Positions 1 through 13,000 of a DNA stretch of 64,000 nt are shown here, piece by piece. Position 1 is the stretch's first letter. Each line of letters starts with the position of its first letter. Below the pieces are notes generated by a model. The model was not told the DNA's origin. It saw nothing but the letters and a program-made list of their open reading frames with translations, and did no database searches. The stretch comes from Eonycteris spelaea (Eukaryota; Chordata; Mammalia; Chiroptera; Pteropodidae), in the NCBI GenBank assembly GCA_003508835.1, contig PUFA01000006.1, forward strand, positions 124,001 to 188,000. Reading direction: 5' to 3'. The position numbers were made by a program, and so were the translations under genes.

Positions 1-963
1 TTTTGTTTGTTTTGTTTTCACAATACGCCTGAAGGTGAGTGGTATGAAAATGAAATCAACTTTTTCTTTGTTGGGAAGTTTACATATAAAAGAAAGACTA
101 CATTAAGATGCTGCCACCGTACAACCTATTGGTGTATCCAATAGGTTTTTCTACATCGGGCTTTTGTCTAATTTGTAGGTACGAGTTCTATGGGCATCAT
201 TTATCAAAGGTTTGGATTCATTAAAGCTCAGAGTAATGAAAGGCAAGGTTTTATGCAGTGTTTTTCAGCTTCGGAATCCCAGGTATAGGTTGTACTCTTT
301 CCTCTGAAAAGCATAATCTTGAACTGAGAAACTTGAGTGGAAGTCTCAGAACAACCCATCCCCACTAACAGAAACAACTCAAAATGGGATTTCCTGACTG
401 TGCCTTTAGGTAGGGGCCTAGGAGAGAAAATAATCACTTTTCGGTTGTTTTGAGCCTTTTGGTGGGGAGTCTAACGTGATGGAATATTAAAAACGAGTAC
501 TGGAAAAAACTCCTTAGTCTGCTGAGGATGTCTACTGTCAGAAGTGCTGTCACAGATAAGAAGCAGCCTTGGAAAATAACATCTTTCCATTTCTTACCTT
601 CTCTATGGCTTACTGTGGAGCGGATCAGAAGACAGAACACAGGAAATCCAAGCAGCCCCAGTTCTGGGAAGGAGTCCCTTATATCCATAGTCACAGATAT
701 AGAATGGACTCTCAGTATTAGTAGATGCTGATTACTACCAAAAGAATCTTTTCTCATTTCTGTATCTCAGAAGCTTAGTCAAAGAAAAATTGTCTCACAA
801 ACAATAACTCTTAGAATAGCGTGTACAGTTACTATACATATTGGAGAGAAGTGGGTTCTTAGGTACAAAATTATTAAATGAGATATTGGACACCTCACCT
901 ACCTTGGTGGTCTTTTTCTCCTGGGTAAAGTATAGATAATATCTTGTCTATCATGTATTTCAG
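1..963 (+). other. ATPAF1: ATPAF1 intron (partial)
   Basis: A/T-rich intron sequence before the first exon in the window. I searched it for the preceding ATPAF1 exon (the segment before TDALGKQ in the human protein) and did not find it. No clear repeat was recognised apart from a T-rich opening. Confidence 0.5.
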
Positions 964-1014
964 GCATACACCTTGGGGAAACAGTCTATGAGCAGAGGAT
1001 TCACTAAGGACAAG
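964..1014 (+). CDS. ATPAF1: ATPAF1 coding exon (17 codons)
   Basis: A 51-nt phase-0 exon reading [17 protein letters not shown], after a tatttcag acceptor and before a gtaggt donor. It corresponds to human TDALGKQSVNRGFTKDK as I recall it, which directly precedes TLSSIFN in the protein, as the next exon does here. The last seven residues are identical while the first ten carry five changes, so this is the most diverged ATPAF1 exon in the window. It is too short to stand out as an open reading frame. Confidence 0.88.
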
Positions 1015-4000
1015 GTAGGTTTCTATTAAATATCCAAGTCTGAAGCCACATCTAACAACAATAACAAGAGGCTGCACATTTGAACATATTTACTGTGGTT
1101 CAGTGATTTTGTGATTTACCAGCTGTGGAGATGAGAAATATTTCTGTGAATTTTTGTGTCCTTGATGTGACCCTTAGTATAGTGTGGATCCTGGGGATAC
1201 TAGAGGAAATATGAAGGAAATATAGTGATACTCTTCCTTTCTATAGGAATTAGTTTTTAAAAATCAAATAAAAACATGTTTACTCTGTCATTTAATTTGC
1301 AAATAAGGAGTCACTCCTGGCATATTAGCAGTTAAAGATAACAACCAAACTTTCTCCTCTTACTATTTGCAAAGAGCTGCAGTAGTCATTGGAGGATGAA
1401 GTACATACAGATGCTCCCAGGAATAGAACTGTGAAAACCTGCCTGGGCTTGGGGGCTCACTCCTCTGAGCGTGCAGGTTCCTTCATACTTGTTCTCTACT
1501 TATTGAAGATCTGCTTCACTGTCCTGATGTTTTGCTTCCCACAAGCCTTACAAATAGAGTTAAGCTGTTTTATTTTTTAATTGTGGGTGTTTATTGCCTT
1601 TTATTTTCTCTTCCAGACTCTCAGTTCAATCTTTAACATTGAGATGGTAAAAGACAAAACTGCAGAAGAAATAAAACAGGTAATGAAAGAAAATGGATTG
1701 GCATATTTGAAATGTGTGCTCTGTGAACCAAATCTGAAAGTAGAAAGGAGCATACATTTCCTGACACCTCTTTCTAGCCAAAATGAAAGGTGGTCATAAA
1801 TAGCAAAAGTGATGAATTACATTAAAAATAGTGACATAATAAAACTTGTCTTTCTCAGTCTCACTCCTGTATGTCTAATCAACTCACATTTCCCCTTTCT
1901 TTTTCATTCCTATTGCCCACATCTTATTTAAAATCGTCGGCACTCAATACCTGGATTACTGTACTACCTTTCTAAATAGGTTTCCCTGTTCTCATCTCCC
2001 ACTTCCCCTCCCCCTTGGATCCTCTTAAAGTTCAGCTTTCGTAATGGATAAGCATAATTTATTGGTTAAAAACACAGACTCTAGAACCAAGCTACCTGCT
2101 TTAAGTCCTAGTTCTGTCACTTACTAGCTGACTGACTTTGATAGGGTAGTTAACTTTTCTGGGCCTTAGTTTCTTTATCTGTTAAGTGGAGATAATAATA
2201 GTGCTTACCTCATAGAGTTATTTGGGCAATTAAACGAGTTAATATTTGTAAAGCACTTAGAACAGTGCCTAGCACAGAGTAAGTGTTACATTTGTGTTTT
2301 TAAATAAATGAATGAAAATAAGTGTTACGTTAATAACCTGCTTACAAATGTTCAGTGATTTCCTATATTCCTTTGCTTAACATTCAGACTGTCCATTATT
2401 ATAGGACCTTCTGCAGGAAGCTTTCTGGACCTTTCCTTCAAAGCAGTCTTGATCTAGCCTGCCTGTTTGGTCATTCTATATACACTGATTTGCATTGCAA
2501 TTTAAATTTTTATGTTCGTTGTTCTTTTCTCTAAGTAGACTATAATAAGCTATTTATTGCCATTCCTTAGAGTTCCATGAGTTGTATTTTAGGTATACTG
2601 AGAGAATCAAAATAAAAGCAATATGGTATGTGTCCGATACGGTACTTAGTGTTTCATATAAACTATTTCATTAAATTCTTACATTCACTTTGTAAAGAAA
2701 GTGCTGTTATTCCCAATTTACCACTGAGAAAACTATAACATAAAGAGATTAAGTAACTTAATTAGTGGTAGAGCTAGGACTCAAACCCATGTCTGTTTGA
2801 CTCTGCATCATATTCCCTATTGGAAATTGTGCTATTTGCAATGTTCTCCTTTGGGGGCTATATCGTTCCTTTCAGCAAGCATTTAATTTATTGAATACCT
2901 GCTAACTTCCAGACTCTATGCCAGATATGGAAATAATGAGAGATCTTTCTACTCTCAAGGAGTTTTAGTCTTGTGGAAGGACAGATAAAAAATAAGAACA
3001 GCACAGGTTTCTAATGTCTGTTAATAGAGGCTTATGCAAAGTCTCAAGGAAATTTCAAACTGTTTTGGGAAGAAGTAGAGAGAGAGCCAGGGCCGTAGGA
3101 GTCCCGAGCATATGACAAGTATCATTTAGACCTATAATTTTAGATAGAAATTTGTGTTTGTTAAAGCAGTTTTGAGTAACCAAGGTCAACTATGTTAGGA
3201 AACATCTGATAGTCTCATATATTTTAGTATTGTTTCATGAACTATCTATTAATATAAGTTAAATAAAAATAAGCAGGGTATGCTATTCTTAAAATGAGAA
3301 GATAATGTTTTGACATGGAAAAAACAAAACAAAACAACTTAGACTGTATTGATAGGGTGATTTGTCCAAGTCCTAGAAGTAATAGTCCTCCTGTGCTCTT
3401 TGTTGGTGAGATCCCACTTTGACTAGTGTCTTTAATTGGGGCCCCTCATTTTTTTTACACTCCTTTTTCTTTTCTTTCTTTTTTTTTTTTTTGCTTACAG
3501 CACCTGGTATTCCTAGGTAGTCTTCCATCAAAGTACTAACCAAGCCCAACCCTGCTTAGCTTCCAAGATCAGACCAGATCAGGTACATTCAGGTTGGCAT
3601 GGCTGTAGACAGGGCCCCCCATTTTAAAAGGAATGTCTTAACAAAGCACAGCCACTCTTATGGAGAGCGACCCCGTTCTTCAACACTAGCTCACTCTGTG
3701 TCACTTTGGCTGTGATGCCTTCTCCTTATATGCCTTTGCTAATGCTGTCATTCTCTGCTTAGAATGCATCTCCTCTCTCTTCCCAGCCTCCCTGTTCACC
3801 TGGCTAACTCTTGATCATTTTTCAAAATATACCTCAAGTGTCCTCTCCTCTAGCACTTATTTCCTAACTTGGGTTAAGGGCCTCTTTGTTGCCCTCAGAG
3901 CACCTTGGCTCTGGTTTGCATTGTAATTTATTGTTGCACTAAGCACAAACCTACATTATTTCAAGCAGTCTTCACAACAGTCCTGTGAGGCTGATAGTAT

Positions 4001-7000
4001 CACTATTTTATTGGTGGTTATATTGATATTATTAGTGATTTTTCAGTAATTTGCTCAAAGTAGCATAGCCAGAAAATGCTTGCAGCTGGGATTTGCATCC
4101 AGGTCCACCTGACTCCAGACCCTGGGTTCTGAATGACTGATGTCTTGCTCTCTGAGAAGGCTCACAGCTGGCTGGAGTATGGGTTTTGCGAGGGAAGAGA
4201 GAAGATATGAAAAGAAGAGCTTGTCTATTACATACAAGGCACATCTTGAGAGAAATGATTAACCAAGTCATAGAATCCATCTCTCTGACAGGAATTTGCT
4301 AAGAGTTGCAGTATAATCATCTAAAAGAGTAGACAGTATTAAATCTTTTTTGTAATCATGTACTAGTAATAAAAGCATTATGTTGGATTTTCCCTCCCTG
4401 TTAAATAGCATATTACTCTGAGCAATGAAAGCTGTCACCATTTCTTGGCACAGGTTGAAAAGATTACCGACATGTCACAGACATACTCTTTTTTGTACAG
4501 ATTTGGCAGCGGTATTTTGCAGCAAAGGATACAGTCTATGCAGTTATTCCTGTAAGTATTTTAGAGGGGAAAATGAGAGTGTTATAGCATGAAGGTCAGG
4601 TCTCTACCCTTAGCAGGCAGTCGCCTTTACTTTTCCTATGTTTATTGCCTCTTGAGAACTTACATTTATAGCTCTGAGGGTTTTTATTATGCCCTGAGCA
4701 CTAAAGATTGGAAGCTCCATATGGTATATTTATGGCTCTTGTTTTCCCTCTTTCTGGTTTAGAAATGTCTCTTTGAGTCAAGTCTCTGACAAGGGAGCAT
4801 GTTGTAAGTTCACATTGCTGAGCAATTTTCAACCTTCCGATTTCCAAGTCTTTTATTTCTTTTTGGTGTTTTCGAAGCCATTGGAATTTAACACAGGGCC
4901 TCTAGCATAGCTTTCTTCCCTGCTTGTTTGTAAGTGACCTGTGTCTGAGCTGACTTAGAGCCTCCTCCTGGTCTTTTTCTGGCATTTTCCCCTTAGCAAG
5001 TGGTATTGTCTTTTTTTTTTTTTTCTTCCCACCTTCTTGAAATTGCTCTCTTTGAGATAGTCACTAGCCATTGCTTGACCATTAAGATATGTGATTTGGG
5101 AAGGGGTACTGCCGCCCTCCTGGTTTAATGTTCTTCTGCTCTGACTTTTACCATAAGAAAGCATTTGATGTATTGGGTTATCAGCTAGTTTTTTAATTCT
5201 CTTCCCTGAAGAGGAAGAATCTAAGGTTAAGTTTATATCAAGCACATAAATATATACTAAACTTAGATGTGTATGTATAAGATTAAGGAGGAAAACTTAT
5301 AAAGAGAAAAATGAAGCCAGTCTTCTGGTTGTCGTGAGAGTATTGCTATTTTTTTTTCTTCTTATACATATATACCCTTGCCCTTCATAAGTTCAACAGC
5401 CAAAGGATTTGTACTTTTCATGATATTTTTAGATCTCTAACACTTGGCTCATTGTTCCAACAGGCCTTTTTAACCTTCCCTCAGACAGACTTAGTGACTT
5501 CATGTCTCTGACACTTGACAGAGTCCCATGGAGAGTTTGGAGCATTTGGAGTATATACTCTTCATACACAATTCTGACATTGAACAGCAGAGCATACATA
5601 TGGTTTTTCCTCTCTGTCATAAGGGATTTGTAAATGCTGAAACTTAAGAGATCATTTTAGTTATATTTTAGTTCTAGAGTCATTTTGGTAAATTTAAATG
5701 TGGTTCTGTCCTTTTATGTTTTCTTGTTTGTGAATTTTATTCTTTTCTAACCTATAGGAAGAGAAGTTTGATTTGATCTGGAACCGAGCTCAGTCCTGTC
5801 CAACAGTAAGTTTCTGGTGACTATATAAGGATTGCTTATGAATGCTGCCAAACAAGGATATAATAAATATAAAAAATAAATTTACAAATATTAACCAATC
5901 TCTTCATATTCAAATAATCTCAGGTTATAGTACTCTTTTTATTTTAACAAAGATGCTCATATTTTGATTGTACTGATAACTGAGATTTTTTTAGCCTTAT
6001 GAAAATCACGCGAGTTTGGCCCAATAAGTCACTGGCTTTTTAGATACATCTCTACCCTTTCTGATCTGGACCTTAATGTGTCTGTGTAAGTGAATGTTGG
6101 ATGAAACACCTTAGACCTTAATATTTTCAACCTCCTTTAAGTGTCTGTTTTATTGGCATTTTTCAGTTTGGGCCATGCTATCCTATTTATCTAGAAGAAT
6201 TATGAGATTGTTGCTGAAGTAATGAGCTACCAGAATACCTATGGGAAGGGGAATTTAATAAGGTGGACCAGCTGACTTGCTGTTGGTAATAATTTCAAGG
6301 GTTCTCTAAAAAAATTTCAAACATTGCTGAGAGAAAATAAAAATATCTAAGTAAATGGGGAAATATACCATGTTCATGGATTAGATGACTCCGTATTGTC
6401 ATTTCTTCCCAAACCAATCCATAGAATATAATTACAATCGAAATCCCAATAGGCTTTTCTAAAAAAAGTTGACAAGCTGATTTTAAAAATTTGGATATTC
6501 AAAGGACCCAAGATAAAAAACAACTTTAAAAAAGAACAAAGAAGACGTACATTACCTGATTTCAAGACTTATTATAAAGCTATATTGAAGACAGTATGGT
6601 TTGGCATAAAGATAGACATATAGATCAGTGGAACAGAGTAGAGAATCCAGAGATAGACCATGTGTGGTCAGTTGCTTTTCAGCAAATGCGCCAAAGTAAT
6701 TAAATGAGGAAAGGATAATCTTTTCAACAAATGGCGCCAAAAAATGGATATCCATATGTTAAAAAAAAAAAAAAAGAACCTCTACTCTTGTCTCATACTA
6801 TATCCAAAAATTAACTCAAAATAGATCATAGATATAAATGTAACTTCTAGAAAAAAACAATCTTAGATTAAATCTTAGTGGTCTTAGTTTTAGCATCTCA
6901 GATTAAATCTTAATGGTCTTGGATTTAGCAAAGATTTTTTAAGTACATCACAAAAAGTCCAAACTATTAAAAGAAAAAAGTCAGTAAATTAGATTTTATC

Positions 7001-10000
7001 AAAATTACAATTTTATATTTGTGTGCCAATGTTCATAGCAGCATTAGTCGCATTAGCCAAAAGGTAGAAGCAACCCAAGTGTCCATTAATAGGTGAATGG
7101 ATAAACAAAATGTGATGTGTATGTGTGTGCATGTGTGTATATATAAAAGAATATTATTCAGCCTTAAAAAGGAAGGAAATTCTGACACACGCTACAACAT
7201 GGATGAACTTGAAGACATTATACTAAATGAAATAAGCCATTCACACATATATGAAGTATTTCGTGTAGTCAGATTTATAGACAGAAAGTAGAATGGTTGT
7301 TGCCCGAGACTGAGGGAAACGGATAGGGAGTCATTGTTTAATGAACTGGAGTTTCGGTTTGGGATGATGAAAAAGTTTTGGGGATGAATGTGGTTATGGT
7401 TTCACAACATTGTGAATATTTAAGGCCACTGAATTGTATAATAGTTAAAATGTTAACTTTTATGTAATGCGTATAAAAAATTAATTTTACTTTTCCAAAA
7501 AAGACATTGTTATGAAAGTAAAGAGATAGGCCACAGACTGGGAGAAAGTATTTGCAAGACATATATTGACAAATGTCTTATATCTACAATATATTAAAAA
7601 CTCTTACAACTTAAATAAGAGGACAGGCAACCCAATTCAAAAAATGGCAAAAGATACAGACAAGTCACTTCACCATTATGCTGAGTAGAATGGCAGATAA
7701 GTACCTGAATAAATGCTTGGCACCATTAGTCATAATGGGAATGCAAATTAAAACCACAGTAAGATATCACTAGCAAGACTGAAATTAAGAAGATCATACC
7801 AAGTGTTGGTAAGAATATGGAGCAACAAGAACTCTGGTAAGAATGTAGAATGGTATGACCACTTTAGAAAACAATCTGACAGTTTCTTTAAAAGTTAAGT
7901 ATGTACCTGTCATACTACTGAGCCATTCTATCTTAGATATTTTCCCAAGAAAACTGAAAACTTATGTCCATACAACTTGTACACAAATAATTATAGCAGC
8001 TTTATTTGTAATGACCAAATACTGAAAATATCCAAATCTATCACAGGTGAATGAATTAAAAAATCGTTTGTGTATACATACACAATGGAATAATAGCCCT
8101 AAGAAGGAATGATATATAACTATTTATGTATGCAACAGCATGGATAGATCACGAAATGTGCTGAGTGAAGATTCCAAACCAAGAAGAAGTACAGATTCTG
8201 TGGTTCCATTCATACAAAATTCTAGAAATTGCAGACTGACCAATAGTGACAGAAATTAAATCAGTGGCTGCTTAGGGACAGTTGAGGAGAGTGAGGCATG
8301 AATTTCAAGAGACACTTTTTGGAGAAACCTTTGGAGAAGATGTTCATTATGTTAATTGTGGTCATGGTTTCACAGTATACATATATCAAAACTCATCTAG
8401 TTGTAAACTTTAAATATGTGTAACATTATGCTTCAAGTATACCTCAATAAAGCTCTAAAAAAATATGTTCCCCTAACAAGGGAGGGGCCAGCTGTGAGAT
8501 AGGTGCTGAGGTTATCTTATCTAATAATAAGACTAAGCCTGAGTGGTTGACAATCAGGAGACAATTCCATGACTAATGTGTATTGGACTGATTGTACTTT
8601 GTTGTGTTCTGGCTTCATTCTTTTCACCACTTGTCCTCAGTTCTAAATATCTCTAGCGTAAAACTATTTCTTGGTGTTTAGAGCCCTGATATCAGCCACA
8701 GATGATAAAGAATGAACTGATTACAGTAATTTGAACAAAAGGGAATTCAGCAGCTTTAGAAAGTTTAGAAACTGAAAAAGACCCAGATATTATCAATAGA
8801 AGAATAAATTGTGGTAAATTTCTATAGATAATTTTGTATAACAGTGAAAATTAATGAATTAGAGTTTATATTTATCAACATCAGTAAATCTCAGAAGTAT
8901 GGTGTGAAATGAAAAAGGCAAGTTGCAAAGTACACATATAGTTTGATAAGATTTACATTTTAAAACATAGCAATGGTACTGTTTCTTATCTATGGATATA
9001 TCATACACACTAAAAGTATGAAACCTGAAAGGGAATGACAGACAGTAAATGCAGAATAGGTGTTACTCTGGGATAGGACTGGAATGGATTACAAAAGAGC
9101 TTCTATTGGATATTTAATTGGATATTTAATGTTTTCTTTCTTGGGTGAGTTGGGAAGTATATGTGTGTTTATTATGTTATTATGTATGAATTTCATAATT
9201 GAAAAAAGTGTTTTAAACCAAATATTGAAGAAACGGAATGAATGATAAGGTGGTTGGACATAGAGCAAATGATTTTATTTATTCATCTGCTTCCTTGTAT
9301 ATTTGTTTTCCACAGTTTCTATGTGCGCTGCCAAGAAGGGAAGGCTATGAGTTCTTCGTAGGACAATGGTCAAGTACTGAACTCCACTTCACTGCACTTA
9401 TAAATATTCAGGTAGGTGGCTTGTGTTCATCCCCTAGAGAAAAGAGGCCTACCCTTTTAAGGGACTATGAGCCCTTATTAGGCTTGAAAATACAGCATAT
9501 CTACTAACTCCCAGCAGTACGTTGCTGTGGCATTGATAATTGTCATCCATGGTATGTTGGGCTAGCTTTCTAAGCACCATTCAATACCTAAAAATTGAAA
9601 AGACTCAAAAACATGTTCTCTGCCTACTCAGACCTCTATAACATTTACTGCACGCTCCTCACTTAACAAAACATGGGTGAATTATAATGGTTATCTTTTT
9701 TAACTTTAAGGTAGGCTCCATGTCTTATGTGCATTTTATTAGTCAAATTAGCACCTTTCAAGGTGTTAGATGCATAGTTTCCATTCCATAGATGTTGTTT
9801 TGTTTACTTCCCTCATTCCTTTTTCTTTGTTTTTCCCAAATATTAGAGTAAGAAGTTTGATCCAAAGCATTTGATGCTTTTAAAATAAAAGTATTTTACA
9901 TCAGACCATAACTAGGATTGACATTCTATATTTAGAGGCCAAATCTGGCAAAAAACAAAAAACAAAAAACAGCAAAAAAAACAGTCATACATAATAATGG

Positions 10001-13000
10001 CTTTGAAGGTGGGGTAAAGGGAATACAACATAGAATGAGGGGGCAGCTTTCACTTTTTTATTTTATAATTCATCTAACAATCATTTATTTGGCATATACT
10101 CACAAATATCCCATAAGATAGTTACTATTATCATTTCTATTTACAGAGAAGAAAGTAGGCTCAGAAAAATTAGTTCATACTGCTAGTACATGGTAAGCTG
10201 GGTTTGATTGACTCCAGGTTATTGACTCCAAAGTATATGAACTTAATCATTATGCTATTGTGTTGGAAACTATGCTAAGACCTAGATACCTGTGAGACAA
10301 AGTTCTGGCCCTCATGAAGCTCATGTTCAAGTATAAGGAAAAGATCCAGAAACATAATTATGATCAAAATGATCAGTAAGTAGAATCATAGAACTGAGCA
10401 GCTGAACTCTTAAGATTGCCCTAGCAGAATGCAGTTAGCATTAATATGGCTAGATGGAGGGCAAGGGGAGGGAGGGAGCAATTGGGGGATCATTTTATGA
10501 ACTATATGGATATCTAACCAATGTACTATATATACTTAAAATTAATTTAAATAAATTTTTTTTAAAAAAAGAATACCCTAACAATAGTCAGATATTAATA
10601 ATCAAAAAGACTTGCTGAAATTTTAGAGATGAAATCTAGAGATCTTTTTTGAATGTATAGTTGTTTCCTCCTATACTAGATGAAGGCATTAGCTTTGAAC
10701 CCAGCCTGTCTTCCTAGTCTGGATTGAGGTCTAATAACCACTGCCCTGTTCATTCTTCATGAAATAATGATGTTCTTACTCTTTACCCCTACTTCCCACT
10801 CAGATTTTATTTTAAAACTGCACATCACGAATCTGGCTCAAGTACAAACTCTCCAGCTGTTTGCTACAGCTTAAAAGAAGTAAGTCTTCAGAGCCAGCCA
10901 AGGGGAGTGGATTTCAACTATGAAATGTGCTAGTCCATAAATGTAGCAATTACACAGGCATATTGCTTTCTTTAGAACTTGATTTGGTAGCTGCTTGTGC
11001 TGTTTTGTTTTTAAATATATGGCCATGATGAAGGATTCACTGCCTACTGTAAACATTTTCTGGGAAAAGAGCCAAACCTTTTTCAATTGAAGACACAAAT
11101 AACACTGTGCAAAGTGTCACTTCCATTGTGCCTTGGCAGGCCTGACTATCTATTCCTCAACATACCAGTCCGTCGACTCACCAGCCACCCAAGGGACTGA
11201 TAAAGGCCAGAATTTCCTCTAGACCCTCTATTGCTCTGAAATTGCAGTTTTGTTGTGGTGGTACCTTACTGAGCCTTGATAAGTGTTCCTCCTGACAGAC
11301 CCGAGGGGAAGCTGCAGCCAGTCAACTGATTTTATATCACTACCCTGAACTTAAGGAAGAAAAGGGCATAGTGCTGATGACAGCAGAAATGGATTCCACT
11401 TTCTGGTAAGTATCAGAAATACTTTTACCTCTTTGGATTTACCTGGTAGCCCTGAAGGTATTATTCTTTGGCCAAAGTTCATGAGGTAAAATTCCAGAGA
11501 TCTACGTGTATTTGTTTCTTACATGAAGTTGACAATTATTTTGTCTTAATCAAGCTCTTCCAAGTTGAAGTTACTTCAGGTCCCCAATCACTTATTCACA
11601 ATTTTGAAGTCCAAACACTTTGAAAACACTATCTGCACCTGTTACCTTCATAAAATCTAAAAATTCTGACTCCAAAGCACATCTGGCCTAGGGCTTTCAG
11701 GTAAGAGACTGAACAAGTAAATGGCTTATTAAGTGTAGGGAAGAGATCAGTCTAGAAAATTTCTCAATCTTTTATCTTCCTCCACACTGTTCATATATAG
11801 AAATTGTCATACACAGTGATTTTCTTTGCTCATTTTCCCATTCCCTGGGATAGAGCATCAACCATATGCCCATATGTAGTGATATCCATTGTGTTTGTTC
11901 ACTCTGTATATCTAGTGCCAGGAGCAGTTTTATATTAATATACAACCAACCTGTTTGCTACTCTTTAGTCATTTTAGTCTCATTTATCTGGCAGTGTTTA
12001 AGTTCAGGGTTGTCCTCAAGATACTGGCTACTTCCATGACTCTTTTTCCTGAGATTCTTTATTACAACAATTACTTATTTTTCTACTCTTGTCAACTGCA
12101 TATGGGGGCGGGGGGGGGAGTGATGGTACTTGGCTAGTATCTCACAGTAGCAGTAAGTCCCAAGTCTTGGACCTAGTTGGGACTCTACTTCCCTGTCTGT
12201 TAATCCTGAAGCTGTTGAGTGCTATTTTCCCTATTCTTCCTTCTACCTTTCACACTCAACTGGAAGCTACCTAGAATATTATCCAGAAAAATGGAGTTGT
12301 CGTTAACTGAGATATATAAGATTGCAGGAAGAAAAATTTTGGAAGGAAGATTAGGAGCTCAGTTGTGGACTCGTTAAATCTGAAATGCCTGTTTGATATC
12401 CAAGACATAGGCAGTTAGATATAATGAGCCTGAAGTTCAGAGGAGAGGTCCAGACTGGAGATATAAATATGGCAGTTGTCAGCATACAGATTTATTTAAG
12501 GCATGAGACTGAGTGAAATCACTGAGGAAGGAAGTAAATGAAGATAAAAAAGAGAAGAGGTCTAAGAACTAAACCCTGCAGAGATGAGGAAGCATCAGCA
12601 AAGACTTAAAAGGAACAAGTCAGGAGGAAACTAAGATGGTAGAATGCCCTGGGAGCTAAGATAAAATGTTTCAAGGAATAGGTTCATTTACTGGTAGAGA
12701 AAAATGAGGACTGAGAATTTACTAACATTTCACAACATGGGGGTCATGGAGGACCTTTACAAGGGAAGTTTCAAAGGAGTGGTAGGATGAAAGCATGATT
12801 AGAATGCATTTAAGAGAGGATGGGAAGAGAAATTAGAAAGAGTAAGTAGAAGCAGGTCTTTCTGTGAAGCAAAGGAGAGAATGAGGCATTAGCTAGAGGG
12901 GAAAAAATGGGAACAAGACTTTTTTGTTTTAAATATGGGAGAAATAACATATTTGTATGCCGATGGAAAGATCCAGTAGAAAGGGAAATGATAATGTGGA

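Noticed and set aside
3493..3610. Functional 5S rRNA gene
   Set aside because: About 15% diverged, with an A-tail and flanking duplications. It lacks the tandem-array setting of real 5S genes, so it is a retroposed copy.
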